Below are positions 1 to 12,399 of a stretch of 64,000 nucleotides of DNA, in pieces (within the stretch, counting starts at the first letter, position 1; every line of letters starts with the position of its first letter). The DNA lies in assembly GCA_021442155.1 (NCBI GenBank), contig CM038222.1:60982266-61046265 (forward strand). Direction: 5' to 3'. The stretch comes from Cymbidium sinense. Lineage: Eukaryota > Streptophyta > Magnoliopsida > Asparagales > Orchidaceae. Below the pieces are notes generated by a model. That model was given only the letters and a program-made list of their open reading frames with translations. It ran no database searches and had not been told where the DNA came from. The translations under genes were made by a program, and so were the position numbers.

Positions 1-3000
1 TAATGAGAATTCCTAAACGTCCACCATCGCTTACCAGATAAGTACTTCTCGGTAACTTTTTGTTTAATCTTGATGATCTTCTTTGCACAATATTGTCTAC
101 AAAGTTTCCTCTTGTTCACTGTTTTTTTTTTTTTTTTGGTTAAGTAATTAACATAGGTGCAATTTTATTTTCTCAACCAAACGGTTTCTTGAACTTATGC
201 ATTAATCTCTGACCTGTGCATGATCTGTGCATCCTACCTTTTAAATGGATTTATTTTAGTGGAATTTGCAGTCAGCTACTGAAGGTTGACTAAAATATTT
301 TTTAATAGCTTGAAAAAGCTGAGCAGGAATTTAGGTGGGGTTCAAAATTTTGAAATCCTAATGCAATATTGATGTTCCAAATATACCATTTGGCTTCTTT
401 ATGGTTTTCTCATTGCTTGCTTCTTGAGCAGACTCTTGATGCAACCTCTACATTGAAACGCTAGCCATCACTGCCTGTTCTGACTTGCTTCCTAAGCTTG
501 GTCTTCATTCGCTCATCGATAGCAGTCTCTATCCAAAATATCTTACTTGGTTGTTGTCATCCCTGCATACTATCTATCACCATTGCTACCTCTACCATGT
601 TGTTGCCTCTTCTCCTTCCCCGTGACACCCAGCTCTGATCTATATCCATGAAATCATTAATTTGGTTCAGGATTTCAATAAAAAGAACCATATATTATGT
701 AACCATATCCAGATTTTTAATTATTTGATTCTTAGAAAGAATTTCCCAGTTCTATAATTTCAATAACTAGTTTCATACAACCAATAACCATTTTTTATTT
801 ATTTTATTTTATTTTAATTTTTTCGTCATCATATTCATTTTTTCAGTAACCAAATCTAGACTGTGAATAACCAGATTCATAGAGATAATCATATTTTTTA
901 TAGAGTTATGAGATTCAAAATTTCAGGAACCAATTTCATTTTTTACAATAACCAGATGCATATATATCCACCAACCACACTCATTTTTTTAGTAAACAAT
1001 TTATTTCATTAGTGGAAATTATTAATTACATTAAATACACATAATTCTTATAGTCATATTCATAGTTTTACGAGCATGTCCAGATTTCCAATAACAAGCT
1101 ACACACACTTACAAAATACTGTTAAAGATGTTATGGAAAGGTATAATGGCAATCTAATGCTCCTTTGAAGGCATAGCTTAAAAACATGAAGATCAAAAAG
1201 GAGTTGTTGACATAACTTAAAAACAGTAGGACTAAAAAATAAATTGAATTCACCCTTAGAACCTTATACAAATATTTCCTTGTTTCAAAATACACAAGTT
1301 TTGAATCTTCACAGATCGAGAAGGAGGGACTCCCATAGAAATATCAATTGAGAAATTTGATATCAGCGGCTTCCTTGCAAAGCAAATATTTGGATATGGC
1401 AAGTTTGTTGCTCCTTGCCTATATTATGCTTTCCCGCACTCCGGTTCAAATAATGGATCCGATGCATCTTCAAATAGCCAAACGGTAGTTACATATAGTT
1501 TTTTTTAATGTTATGGTGATTATTATTCCATCTTTTCCTCTTAAATTTGTTAAAATTTCTTTGTTTTGAATGAGATGCCTACTCATAATTTCCTGAAGGG
1601 TCAGCGGAGGAATCTTCTTGTTTTCTATTGCATTCCTGTTAGCCCTGGAAGAAGCAGAGTAATTACAGTCTTTCCAAGAAATTTTTCTGTTTGGATAGAT
1701 CGAATTGTTCCACGTTGGATTTTTCACGTGAGACAAAATTTGATTCTTGATTCTGATCTAAACCTTCTACATCTAGAGGTAAAACGATAAGTCTTTTCTA
1801 TTCCTGACTTCCTAGCTTAACATTTTCAATATTGAGCACAAACTAAGTTGTCTTTGTCTTATTTTGCCAAGAGTACCATTCATCCAGATATACAGTTTTT
1901 TTTATATAGTATAGATCTTAACTAGATTGAAGAATTGGGGGACGAACTAGCATTAGAAGTTTGGGGGCTTGGTGTCCTGACATTTAAAATTCCAAGCCTG
2001 TACACACCCACATTGATGATTAAGTTAGGATTTGGCAGTAACATATAATCTGTACTTTAGCCAATCTGGGAAAAGATATGAATACCACATTAACTAATTA
2101 ACTTTTATCATAAGTGTATGTCCGCTCCTATCTAAATATTATGCGCTAATTATGAGTTTTTAAAAATTTTTCTATTCCCATAGGATTTGTGCTTCTACTC
2201 AAAGCCTGGCAGATTTTAGGAATACTTCTTGGTCAAGTGCAGTTTGGCCAAGAACACAAGCTTTAACAAACAGTTGATGTGGTATTTTAATCTTTATTGA
2301 TGTATGTGTGTGTGTGTGTGTACATGCCTAGTGTGAACTACATGGCGTGTTAAAAGAACTGTGCAACAGCTGTACAAATTTGAATTTTATAGAGCGATGC
2401 AATTTTTTTCCACTTTGCTATTTTAGTTAGGTAGGTTTTTATATATGAAACTTATAATTTATTAAAATTGTTGTCTTGAGAACAGAAATATTAAGTTTAT
2501 AAATTGTAAATGGCAGTTAAGCTGTTGGATTTTGCTGAAGACTGTCGAAATGTATACACTGTAACAATAATATATAAATGTCCATGAATCTCCAGGGGGG
2601 GGTTTGGAAATTAATATGATTATATCTTCCATAGTTTTGACATTTGAGAATGGATGTTATTATATCTTCGACTGTTTAATTTAGCTTTGCTATCCTATTG
2701 TGTCTTCTAATTCCTTGGCAAATTATCAATGAAAATATAAATGCTAATTTATAATAGCATGCTTTAATTACTAACCTTTTCTTTCCTCCTTTAATTTCCT
2801 TTGAAATCCACACCAAAATCATACGACATTTGGACAAGGAAATTGATCAACTTTCCAGTTAAGATCTTTTATTGTTTAAGTAAGCACGTTAACTAAATTA
2901 ACCTTTATAATTAAATTTAATTCTATTGCTTATGATAAAGTTTTAAGAGATGTTCTTTGGAGAGTTCTAGAAAATAAAAGAGTTAATATTGGTTATATTC

Positions 3001-5357
3001 AAGTCATTAAGGATATGTATACTAGAGTTGTTACTTGTGTCCAAACACAAGGAGCATTGACAAAATATTTTTCTATTTCAGTTGGATTACATCAAGGATC
3101 AGCTTTAAGCCCTTATCTTTTTTGCTTTAGTTATGGATGTTGTTACTGAACATTTATAAGAAGGTGTACCTTGGTGTATGCTTTTTGCTGATGACATTCT
3201 TCTTGTTGATAAGACTAGAGAGGGAGTCCAAGAGAAACTTGAATTATGGAGGTCAACTTTAGAGTCTAAAGGTTTAAGTAGATCTAAAATTGAATATATG
3301 GAATATAATTTTAGTTGTAGAAGTTCTAGTGGTAGTGTTGTGACATTGGGTGAACAAGTCATTAAAAAGAGTGAGCGATTCAGATATCTAGGCTCTATTG
3401 TTCAAAATGATGGTGAAATAGATGAAGATGTTATTAGTAAATTCAAGTTGGATGGTTGAAGTGGAGGAATGCATCTAGCCTGTTGTGTGATAGAAAAGTA
3501 CCGCTTAAACTTTAGGGAAAATTTTATAAGATGGTGGTAAGACTTACAATGATTTATAGTGCAGAATGTTGGTCAATAAAAGAGAAGCATAAGACTAAGC
3601 TAGTGTTGTAGAGATGAGGATGCTTAAGTGGATGAGTGGCTTTACTCTTAGAGATAAAATGTGAAATGAGTATGTTCGAGAAAAGTTGAGTAGCTCGTGG
3701 CGAGATAAGATTAGAGAGAGCCTTAGATGATTTGGCCACATAAAGCGTTGCCGTCGATGACGGTTAGGAGAGTAGATCTTAGATTTCTTTATGTTAAGAA
3801 AGGTAGAGGTAGACCTAAAAAGACTTGGTTAAGATGTGTAAAAAATGACTTTAGTATACTTGAATTAAATGAGAATTTGACACATAATAGGATACACAAT
3901 GGAGACGAAGGATTTATGTAGCCGACCCCACTTAGTGGGGTAAAGGCTTGTTGCTGTTGTATAACTTAATAGTTGATTTGTAACCATAGTTCAGATCATC
4001 AAGATTCTGCATCTTGGTCACAGCAGTCAACTCTGAACATTTTTTATGAAAACAATTGTTCCTATTTGTCTTTTTTTTGTTTGTCATAATGATCCCTTGT
4101 AATGGTAATGATGTAACATGATCATTTGAAATGAATTGATGCCCCATTAATCCTTAATAAAATTTTGATTAACAGGAGCGCAAGATCGCTGAGTTTGGCC
4201 CATCCAATTGGCAAAAAGCTTGTTTTGTGCCAACAAAGTCAGACGCGAAGGTCATTGCTTTCAGAAAATGGTTGAGACGATATGCAAACAACCAGATTAA
4301 CTGGGCAAACAAGTTCGAAAACTTCCTTCCTCCAACTCCTCCCAGAGAGCAGCTTATGGACAGGTATTTTTTGAGTTTGCCATATGAACCTGTATCAAGA
4401 ACTTTAAAATATGCTATTTACTGAAAGCATGCTCTGTTTTTATTATTTGAATGAATTAATGGAAAAGGAACGGAAATGCAGAGAACATTTAGAGCAGTGA
4501 GATGCCAATGCAAAAGCATTTCGCACTTGTTTGATCGTGATGAAAGAACTTATGTGGGATGCTAACACAATGGTGCCACAAAGCTCAATCTTATCCATTC
4601 AGATTTCACCAGCTTAGGATGTTGTTGTATTCCTGAAAGAATCCTTCTAGAAATCAGATCTCCATCAAATTTATTTATATCTATAATTTAATTTTAACAA
4701 AAGATTTATTTGAGACAGTTGCAGCTATTTAAAAAATATAGTGATGAAGGTGCTACAGAAGAATATGTTATTTAGGAAGTTGTGATGGGCCCTATAATTT
4801 TTTTTTTTAAAAAATTCAAATCTCAGCTTTTTGGCTGTCATCGTAGTGAGCTAGATCAGGTTGGAAAACTCAACTTTTTGGCCGCATATGCAAGCAAAAC
4901 ATAGAACCCTAAATTGCGGTGCGGCACTGCACCGCCACCGCCGTGCTAAACGGACCCTAAATAAGTTATTAGGAAATATAGATTTTTGTTTCTATTTCAT
5001 TCTATTGATTTTCCCAAACCGAAAGCCCTCTCTCTGTGTTCATTCAACATTCTGTTCTGTCACCACTGTCTGAAGCAATTATGCTGATTTCTTTCTTTCA
5101 GGTATTGGACGCATGTTGTGCACTGCAGCAGCTGTAGTTTGGCTTTAAAGAGGCTCAGAATTCTTGAGTTATCTCTTCCAATTGTTTCAGTTTCACTGAT
5201 CGGATTTCTGGCCGCTTTCAAACGAAGTCTGATGTCTGCATCAACAAGAACTGCAATTGTCGCTATGGCAGTGCTCTGTTTCGCAGCTTCCAGGTGGCTC
5301 TCTCACTTCATCTACAGAACATTTTATTTCCATGATTATAACCATGCTTTCGTCTGA
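1..5357 (+). CDS. PTC52: PTC52-like Rieske oxygenase, C-terminal exons (5'-partial)
   Basis: This is the 3' part of a gene of the pheophorbide a oxygenase/TIC55/PTC52 family (chloroplast inner-envelope Rieske mono-oxygenases). Exons read: 1-51 (uncertain end), 1315-1484, 1605-1778 (1599 is an alternative in-frame acceptor), 4176-4363 and 5102-5357 (TGA). Splice sites are GT/AG and phases join in one frame from 1315 on. The protein shows the family signatures [36 protein letters not shown] and the C-terminal CxxC (HCSSC) conserved in PAO, TIC55 and PTC52. Two hydrophobic segments follow (near [17 protein letters not shown] and [14 protein letters not shown]), then an FHDYNHA-type tail, which points to PTC52 rather than PAO. 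The Rieske centre and iron-binding domain lie upstream of the window. The first exon reads MRIPKRPP, but the only donor I see that gives the right phase (GTAACT at 52) would include a TAA at 39-41, so that exon end or the gene's integrity is open. Confidence 0.8.
2925..3961 (+). mobile_element. RTE-clade LINE fragment in a PTC52 intron
   Basis: This is a 5'-truncated non-LTR retrotransposon of the plant RTE type, lying in the 1779-4175 intron in the gene's own direction. Conceptual translation gives reverse transcriptase motifs: [11 protein letters not shown] near 2928, [13 protein letters not shown] near 3085, and the catalytic FADD ([11 protein letters not shown]) at 3178. It is dead: one extra T near 3120 shifts the frame, there is a stop before EGVPW, and further breaks follow 3455. 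The 3' end CCGACCCCACTTAGTGGGG followed by TTG-type repeats (3924-3961) is the usual plant RTE tail. I could not identify a target duplication. Confidence 0.85.
4725..4965. mobile_element. Non-autonomous DNA transposon fragment (hAT-like guess)
   Basis: This intronic stretch resembles 51320-51545. Both have GTGaTGAAG then TGCTACAGAA or TGTTGCAAAA, then AAGTTGTGATG or AAGCTGTGATG, then a run of T/A, then GGTTGGAAAACtCAACTTT, and end in a GC-rich stretch with GTGCGG...CCGCC. The end TGCTAAACGGACCCTAAAT resembles the outer end of many plant hAT-type MITEs (AGGGTCCGTTT). I found no matching opposite terminus, so it is probably truncated. The superfamily assignment is a guess from terminal sequence. 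Confidence 0.35.
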
Positions 5358-5708
5358 TGTAGGTCCTTAATTTTCTTATATATATACTTTTTTTTTTCAA
5401 AGTGCAAGTAGTTTTTTCTCATAAAATATAGCAACATTGTTAAAAGAAAAAAAATATAGGAATTTATATGCAGTTTGTTAGTTGAACAATTCGCATAAAT
5501 CCTTTCATGTAGATAAATGCTCATAGGCTCTGTAAGATTATAGTTTCTTCAAATGAGAGATTAGTAAGGAACTGGAACTTGTAAAATAGATCAAAATCAT
5601 TATTGCGTTTTAATTTTTATTTTTATGCCTTTCTTTGTGTGTGATCATAATCATACTCAGCTTAAATTAATCATTCATAATATCTTATTGCTTTAGGCGT
5701 AGAGTAAT
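5358..5708. other. PTC52 3' flank
   Basis: Presumed 3' untranslated and downstream sequence of the PTC52-like gene, AT-rich, with no open frame worth reporting. No unambiguous AATAAA signal stands out. Confidence 0.5.
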
Positions 5709-5938
5709 GGACTGTTTGGGATCAATTTTGTTTTAGTTTTTATGCTATTTTTAATAATATGTTTGTTTAATGTGTTATTTATTTTTTGTTTTCAAAAATA
5801 AATAATATTATTTTTAAAAATACTCAAAATAGTTTTTAGATGTTTTTAGTATTTTTAAAAATAATAAAATCATCAAATATATTTTACTTTGAAACAAAAT
5901 TTATACAAAAAAAAATAAAATTGATCCCAAACAGTCCC
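5709..5938. mobile_element. MITE with about 20-bp terminal inverted repeats
   Basis: The left end GGACTGTTTGGGATCAATTT (5709) is mirrored by AAATTGATCCCAAACAGTCC ending at 5937/5938. The repeat is near-perfect over about 20 bp and continues loosely (TTGTTTTAG versus ATACAAAAAAAAATA). The 230-bp interior is AT-rich and non-coding. Short length, perfect TIRs and no ORF define a miniature inverted-repeat element. A TAA/TTA-type target site (TAAT before, CTTAA after) would fit PIF/Harbinger, but the duplication is not clean. Confidence 0.75.
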
Positions 5939-6039
5939 TTAACATATGATTGTCATTACAATTAAAGTTAGCATATACATACGTACCACATAATTCTTAT
6001 GCACATATATATCCAACACTTGAAGCTTGATATATATAT

Positions 6040-6714
6040 ATATCTTGGGCTATGGAGGTCAATATTAGAGTTTAAAGGTTTTCGTTTAAGTAGATTTCAA
6101 ATTGGATATATGGAGCGTAATTTTAGTTGTAGAAGGTCTGGTGATAGTGTTGTGACATTAGGTGAACAAGTCATTAATAAGAGTGAGCGATTCAGATATT
6201 TAGGTTATATTGTTCAAAATGATGGTGAAATAGATGAAGATGTTATTAGTAGAATTCAAGTTGGATGGTTGAAGTGGAGGAATGCATCTGGCTTGTTGTG
6301 TGATAGAAAAGTTTCACTTAAACTTAAGGGAAAATTTTATAAGATTGTGGTAAGACCTGTAATGACTTATGGCGTAGAATATTGGCTAATAAAAGAAAAG
6401 CATAAGATTAAGTTCAGTGTTACAGAGATGAGGATGCTTAGGTAGATGAGTGACTTTACTCTTAGAGATAAAATGTGAAATGAGTATGTTTGGGAAAAAG
6501 TTGGAGTAGCTCCAGTGATAGATAAGATTAGAGAGAGTCGCCTTAGATGGTTTGGTACATCGTCTCGTTCGATGACAGTTGGAGAGTAGATACATTAAAT
6601 TTGCTTTATGTTAAGAAAGATAGAGGTAGACTTAAAAAGATTTGGTTAAGATGTATAAAAAATGACTTTAGCATATTTGAATTAAATGAGAATTTGACAC
6701 ATAATAGGACACAT

Positions 6715-6716
<2 letters not shown>
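6040..6716 (+). mobile_element. RTE-clade LINE fragment 2
   Basis: This copy is closely related to the one in the PTC52 intron, starting within the thumb region (LWRSILEFKG) and truncated at both ends. An open frame to 6445 reads through [35 protein letters not shown] and PVMTYGVEYW, all typical of the region after the RTE polymerase core. It stops at TAG after RMLR, where the ancestral frame continues with WM. The copy ends at GGACACAT, directly against an AT microsatellite, so the RTE tail is lost. Same orientation as the gene upstream. Confidence 0.85.

Positions 6717-6745
<29 letters not shown>
6716..6745. repeat. (AT)n microsatellite
   Basis: About 14 AT units, at the truncated 3' edge of the RTE fragment. 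Confidence 0.9.
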
Positions 6746-6748
<3 letters not shown>

Positions 6749-9700
6749 ATTTCTTAATATTTAAAAATGTGAATTTTTCTTTAAAATTTAATGATAATGA
6801 TATTTTTAATTTGATATTAAAAATTTAGATATTATTTATGCAAATATTAAAATATAATTATTAGATATGTAAGATTGTAAGTACATAGAATTGTGCGGTA
6901 TGTAAGTATCCCTTAAAATCATTCAAAATATGTAGATCGTAAATGAAAACTTAGGATTAATAGATTATTTAAAAAGCCGATAATTTGAATTTTCTAATGT
7001 CAAATTTGATAAAGTAATATTAAGTTTCTATGTTATTAATTGAAAAATCAAGAAATCAATTTATTGTAGTTTCAGGAGGATTTAACCACATGATTTATCT
7101 AACATAAAGAAATTTATTTTCAATTATATATATAATTAATAAACTAATATTACTTTTTATGATATATTTATAAACAAACAGATGTTGAATTTTTTTTTTA
7201 TAAATAATTTTTGGGATTTAGTATTTCTTTTCATAGGTAAGCCTAATAAGCCAGATTTAAACAATTTCTATAAATTTAGTCATTTACTAGAAAATTATAC
7301 TGTAATTTTTATTAAAAAAAATCAATCTATGTCGGCACATTTAGAAGATTGTAAGAATGCATTAGGATTTACTGAAATTTCTTTTGTAACGAAGGTCAAA
7401 AAATGGAAGAATTTCAGCAAACAGAAACGGCCAACGTGTTAAAATTTATGTATTATATATTTATAATTTAAGCATTTTTTAAATTATTAGATTCATATAT
7501 TTGTATATTGTATGATTAAATTATTAAAAATTTTATAAAAATAAAAAATATGAATTAAATTTTTATTATAAATTTTAATATTTGAATGTCAATTTAAAAA
7601 ATTAAGATTGAAAGTAGCTGATTTATAAATAGAGAATAATAGAAGAATAAAAGTCCAAATAAAATATTATGTTAAAAGGAAAGATATAATATTTAATTAA
7701 AGCAAAAAAAAAAAGACATCTCAACTCTATTGAATTTTAAAATTATATTTATGACGTTAATTTCACTCAATTGATTCAACTATTAATTAATCTATTAATT
7801 TTTGCTTACTTAATTTTTTCATTTTAAATATATTGGTAATATATTTTTAAATCGATGATATTTCAATCAATTTTAATCATGATTAAGATATTTTCATTTA
7901 AATTTAGGTAATATTATATTTGATAATTATCAATTTTAATTTATACGTTTAATTTAATTTATGAATGACACAATATTATACTAGCTTGAAAAAAGTAAAT
8001 CATTTATATGATAGCAAGAGTCATCTAGAATAATATAAAATTATCTAATTTATCTAATTTTATAAAACTATACCTAACCCAACTTTCTAATTTAATAATA
8101 TATTTTAACCTATTAGTCATAATTTTTAAAAACTATTATGACTTTTATTAATAATGTGGAAAAAGCTGATTTCAATGAAATGGTTAGCATTTAAGAATGT
8201 AGAAAAAGTTGGTTTTATTATAATAATAGTTATTATTTTATTTTAGAGTGACAAAAATAGGGTCAAGGATTTGAGAAGATTCTGATTATTTTAATTTAGA
8301 TTCAAACTTAATTAGTTTATCATTTGATTCTTAATATTTTCATTTGTTAAAAAGAATATAAAGAAAAAAAGAGATTATTTAAATAAATAAAATGTACCAT
8401 TTTCTTTTCTAATTATCATGCAATAAGTACTAATAATGTTATTTTTTTTTAGAATAAATTTCAAATTTCTTTTGGATGAAAATAGTTGGATTAGCTTTAG
8501 GGTTTCATAGGAATAGAGCGTTTGACAAATTAGTTGTGATTTAGCTCGATCAGAACTCGTTCATGATCATCTGATTATCTAATAGAACGAGCTTCAACAC
8601 TCTCGTAAATACCCAATTATTTAATTAACAAGCTTGAGTATTTTGCTGTTTGGTTCATTTATATTCACGACCATTATCATTAAAGCTCGTGAACAAATTT
8701 ATTAAAGTGCTATATTATAACTCATTTAAGGCTTATTAATGAACAATATTGTTGAAATTTTTATTTTTTTTAAAGCTTAATATCTTTGATTGATACAGTT
8801 TGTGTATATTTCACGTGAAAAAGCTTAATTAAGACTTAATTAAAACTCATTTATTTCATAAAATGAGCTATTTGTCTAAATAATTCTAATTTGAACATAG
8901 CTCACGAACAAATTTGAGCTTTTTTAAATGAGCTAAAGGTTAAACACTATTTAAAAGCTCGAATCATGCTCGATCTCAATAATGATAAATTAGCTTGAAC
9001 TCGAACAAATAAGTTTCCTTTGCAACCCTAATTGACTTATTTTAATTGGATAACGGTAAATTTTCAGCCATTAGAGTCAAGCTCGAAGAGTCCAATTTTC
9101 TTTAAATTATTATTTATTCATTAACGGCAAAAAAAAAAAAAACACTTATTTAATGGATTCTTCTCACAATTTATCTGTATATCTGAATTGGACAATTCCC
9201 AGAAATTCTGACACGTGGCGGCTTTTCATGCTCCTAGTCTCGGTCTGGTCTTCGCTTGAGCTTGACCAAGAAAACAAAAGCATGGGTGTTTACTTGGTCT
9301 AATCAAGAATAGTTAGGGTAATTAGGAATTTAAATATTTTTTTGATTAAAAACAATTTTTTAATAAAGTAAAATAATCGAAAAATGGATATTGTGGAGAT
9401 AGAGACTTCTTATGCTAATAATAAAAAAGAAATGGATTTAGTTTTCTTTAATGATATTTTAATTTATGAGAAGCTTTTATGCTAAAATTTGGTAAATTGT
9501 GAAATTTAAATATAATCTTATGAAATTGAGAAATTTACACACAATTCATGCATTTGCATATCTAACATTTAAAATTTAATATTTATAAAAATAATACTAT
9601 TTTTATGCCTGCGAAGATGTATTTCACTTAAAAATATAATTATGATATTATTTTTGATATGCTAATAAAGATTTGAGTGCTATTTAACTAAATATGAAAA

Positions 9701-9754
9701 TTTATGAATTAGATGTATAAATATATAATAATTATGTGCTAGGTATCTAAATAT
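6746..9754. other. AT-rich intergenic spacer
   Basis: About 3 kb with no gene I can support. 7182-7442 is open for 86 codons but has the composition of random AT-rich sequence and no recognisable domain. 8520-9030 repeatedly shows GCTCGTGAACAAA/CTCACGAACAAA-type words in both orientations, resembling 23640-24340. This is a likely decayed repeat family of unknown class. A CACGTGGC G-box sits at about 9212 with no gene next to it. Confidence 0.5.
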
Positions 9755-10199
9755 GGAAAATTTTAAATTAAGTATGTTTTAATTAATAATTAACAAATTA
9801 AGCATCGATAAAAAAAATTTAACTTTTCGCGATAAGTGGGCGGTCACTCATCGCGGTGGTGACCGTCGCTCACTTATTGAGCGGCAATCAACCGTCATTA
9901 ATTAACGGTTTGCGGTAAGAAATCGGTCCGCTAACTCGGGGTGTAAGTTTGGTCGTTCGATAAGTAGCGGCCACTCTGTCTATTTTTTTTTAAAAAGAAG
10001 TTATAATTTTTACAACGAAAATCGAAGTATTCAATCAACACCAAATGTACATCCAAGTAAAGATTGCATTCTAAACAAAGGCATAACTAAGTGCTCAAAT
10101 AAATAACCATTCATAATGAAATAGAGGAGAATCATATGCTCGGAAAAAAATTAGAAATAAATAGGCTAAAATCTAACTATAACTCAATAGCTACAAAAT

Positions 10200-12060
10200 A
10201 ATTGTTCCTCCCATACTGCCATTCGTCGGCCGACGGCGTCTATATCTTGCTCGCACACTACACGGAGTATAGCGGACACGAATTAATGGGAGACATCATA
10301 TATCCCCCAAGCCTGGCTCGCATCATCTGACCCAATGTCCGGCTGCGAGTCTCGTAGAGATACCCAATCCTGAGACTGGGTGCTCTTTGAAAAAGATGAT
10401 GGTCCTAGATCAGCATAGATGGATGGCCCCATGCCGTATGCACTGCAGCGATCAGACATGTGTCATATCTATGACATATGCTCGCGCATGCCTTGGACCA
10501 TGTAGTCTCTGATATGTGTCGCCAAGCTCAAGCATCATATGCTCAGACTTATTGATGGCCAACCGATAGTCCATCATCAACGTCCAAGAAAGGCGAAAAG
10601 ATCCTCCGTGCCAAAATATGCTCCGCTTCGAGAAACCTTTAAAATGTTACTACGTAAATATGTGAAAATAATAATTAAGAAAATATGCAAATTATAGAGT
10701 TATCTTAACATATGCTCGCTCGCGGGTGCTCTGGGTAAGACGTCGTCGGTGGGTCAAGAGGCGCCTTCAACAAGTACAATGATGCCCACGACCTAAACCA
10801 GATCATGTACCGCAGGGACGGCGTCGTAAGTATCGCCCACCACGAACGCGTGATCTCTGGCCTCCCACGAGCGATGTACACGAGTACCGCACGCCCAGAT
10901 CTACTTTCTCTCGCCATCTACTCGATGGGGGTCCATCGGCTATATCCGCAAGTGACCAAACGAAGGACTGAAGGTGTCACTCCACCCTTTTCCAACTAAT
11001 CAGTGGAACTCATGCTAACCAGATGTCCTCGCCAGCCAGACAAATATCAGCCAGACGACCTCTAATCTGAATATCGTATGGCTCCCAAGTCACATGTATG
11101 TGTCACTGCATGTTAGACAATGGTTTGACATCATTTGTTGAGAATGATATATAACAATTAAAAGAAGTACCTAGCTTAGTAGAAGCCCATCTAACTCATC
11201 CCTAAAAAATGATATTGTCAAACGACTGACGACATATCTCGTTTCACGATTAAAAAAAAATATCATATACAAGTCAGTATCATTATGTTAAAGCAAGCTA
11301 TAAAGATATAATTACTTACCAAAACCGAAGCCGAGCCCATCGAGATCTAGGGTAGGGGACATGTAACGTCGGTCTACCAACGCGGCTCCCAAGACCGATT
11401 TGAAGAATCAAGACACTCCTCCTGGCCTCGGTAGACTCATGCAACTCCTATAAGTGGGCTAAGACGCACCGCTAACAGATAGAGTGCTGAATGTGTCAAA
11501 CTCTTCTAGCAATGGGAGATACTGCAAATGCACCTCTGACCCTGATGTATCCGGTAGTAAAAAACTCCCAAGAAGGAACAAAACATAAGCTCGCACATGT
11601 CTGATGAAGTCCAACTCAGGGAGGTCTGTGTAGGACTCCTTAAAAAATGTCCAACGTAACCACCTGAGTGGCATGCGGCATGTCCGCCCATCTGAATGTC
11701 GAATGTACTGCGGGGTCAACTAGGTCATGATACATAGTGTATGGAATCAGATGCCCACCTATAAACTCGTCGCAGTAGTCCGGCCAACTCTGCCACCGCC
11801 TATCATATCCTACAATAATAAGACCGACAACCGGTGGTCCGGTCAATCGCAAACCAAGATCATTAACGCCCCGCAATGTCACCGCCATCTCTACGGTAAA
11901 ATGAAATGTGTTGGTGGGGAGACCAACACTCAACTAGGCCGCGATGTGATGGTCAAGTCGATGTACCGCTGGCTAACACAATAAAGTCCGAGCAGAGGCG
12001 GTTGAGAACGTGGGCACGCGGACGCCACTGTGCATAAGAAGGAGATGTCGCCTCCAAAAT
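10200..12060 (-). pseudogene. MULE-1 plant mobile domain (PMD) gene, broken
   Basis: PMD (aminotransferase-like) proteins occur as host genes (MAIN/MAIL1) and inside plant Mutator and Ty3 elements. Here the N-terminal block is in 11933-11640 (NTFHFTVEMAVTLRGVNDLG, then WQSWPDYCDEFIGG). The next block is in 11719-11459: DFIRHVRAYVLFLLGSFLLP, followed by GSEVHLQYLPLLEEFDTFST. The blocks lie in different frames, showing frameshifts. Weaker similarity (LRYMIWFRSWASLYL near 10750-10830) marks the C-terminal side. It lies downstream of the transposase on the same strand, the same order as in MULE-2, so the two were probably mobilised as one unit. Confidence 0.75.
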
Positions 12061-12399
12061 AGTCAGATGAAAAATTTTAGGTCAAGTAACGTAACACAGC
12101 ATAAATGAAACACACAGTAATAAAACTAGCAAGTATATTCATACTGTATCTGGATGTGCAACCCTATGTCTGCCACGAAGTAAGACTATGCTGGGATGAA
12201 CCTCTGCAGTGTCCGGTGTCAACTGGCTCAAAGACGCCTCCTCTTTCACCTGGTCTAAAAGGCTCCTCGGCCATCATACCTGTAACAAGAAATAGAAATT
12301 TATTAGAGTACTGATATAATTACAGAGATAAAGAAAAACTATACATATTCAGTTAGGATATATCTAAACACAAACTAAACTCACCGCCTACTAAAAGGG

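Noticed and set aside
1566..1790. 74-codon ORF taken as its own gene
   Set aside because: It is PTC52 exon 1605-1778 plus flanking intron sequence; the ATG is intronic.
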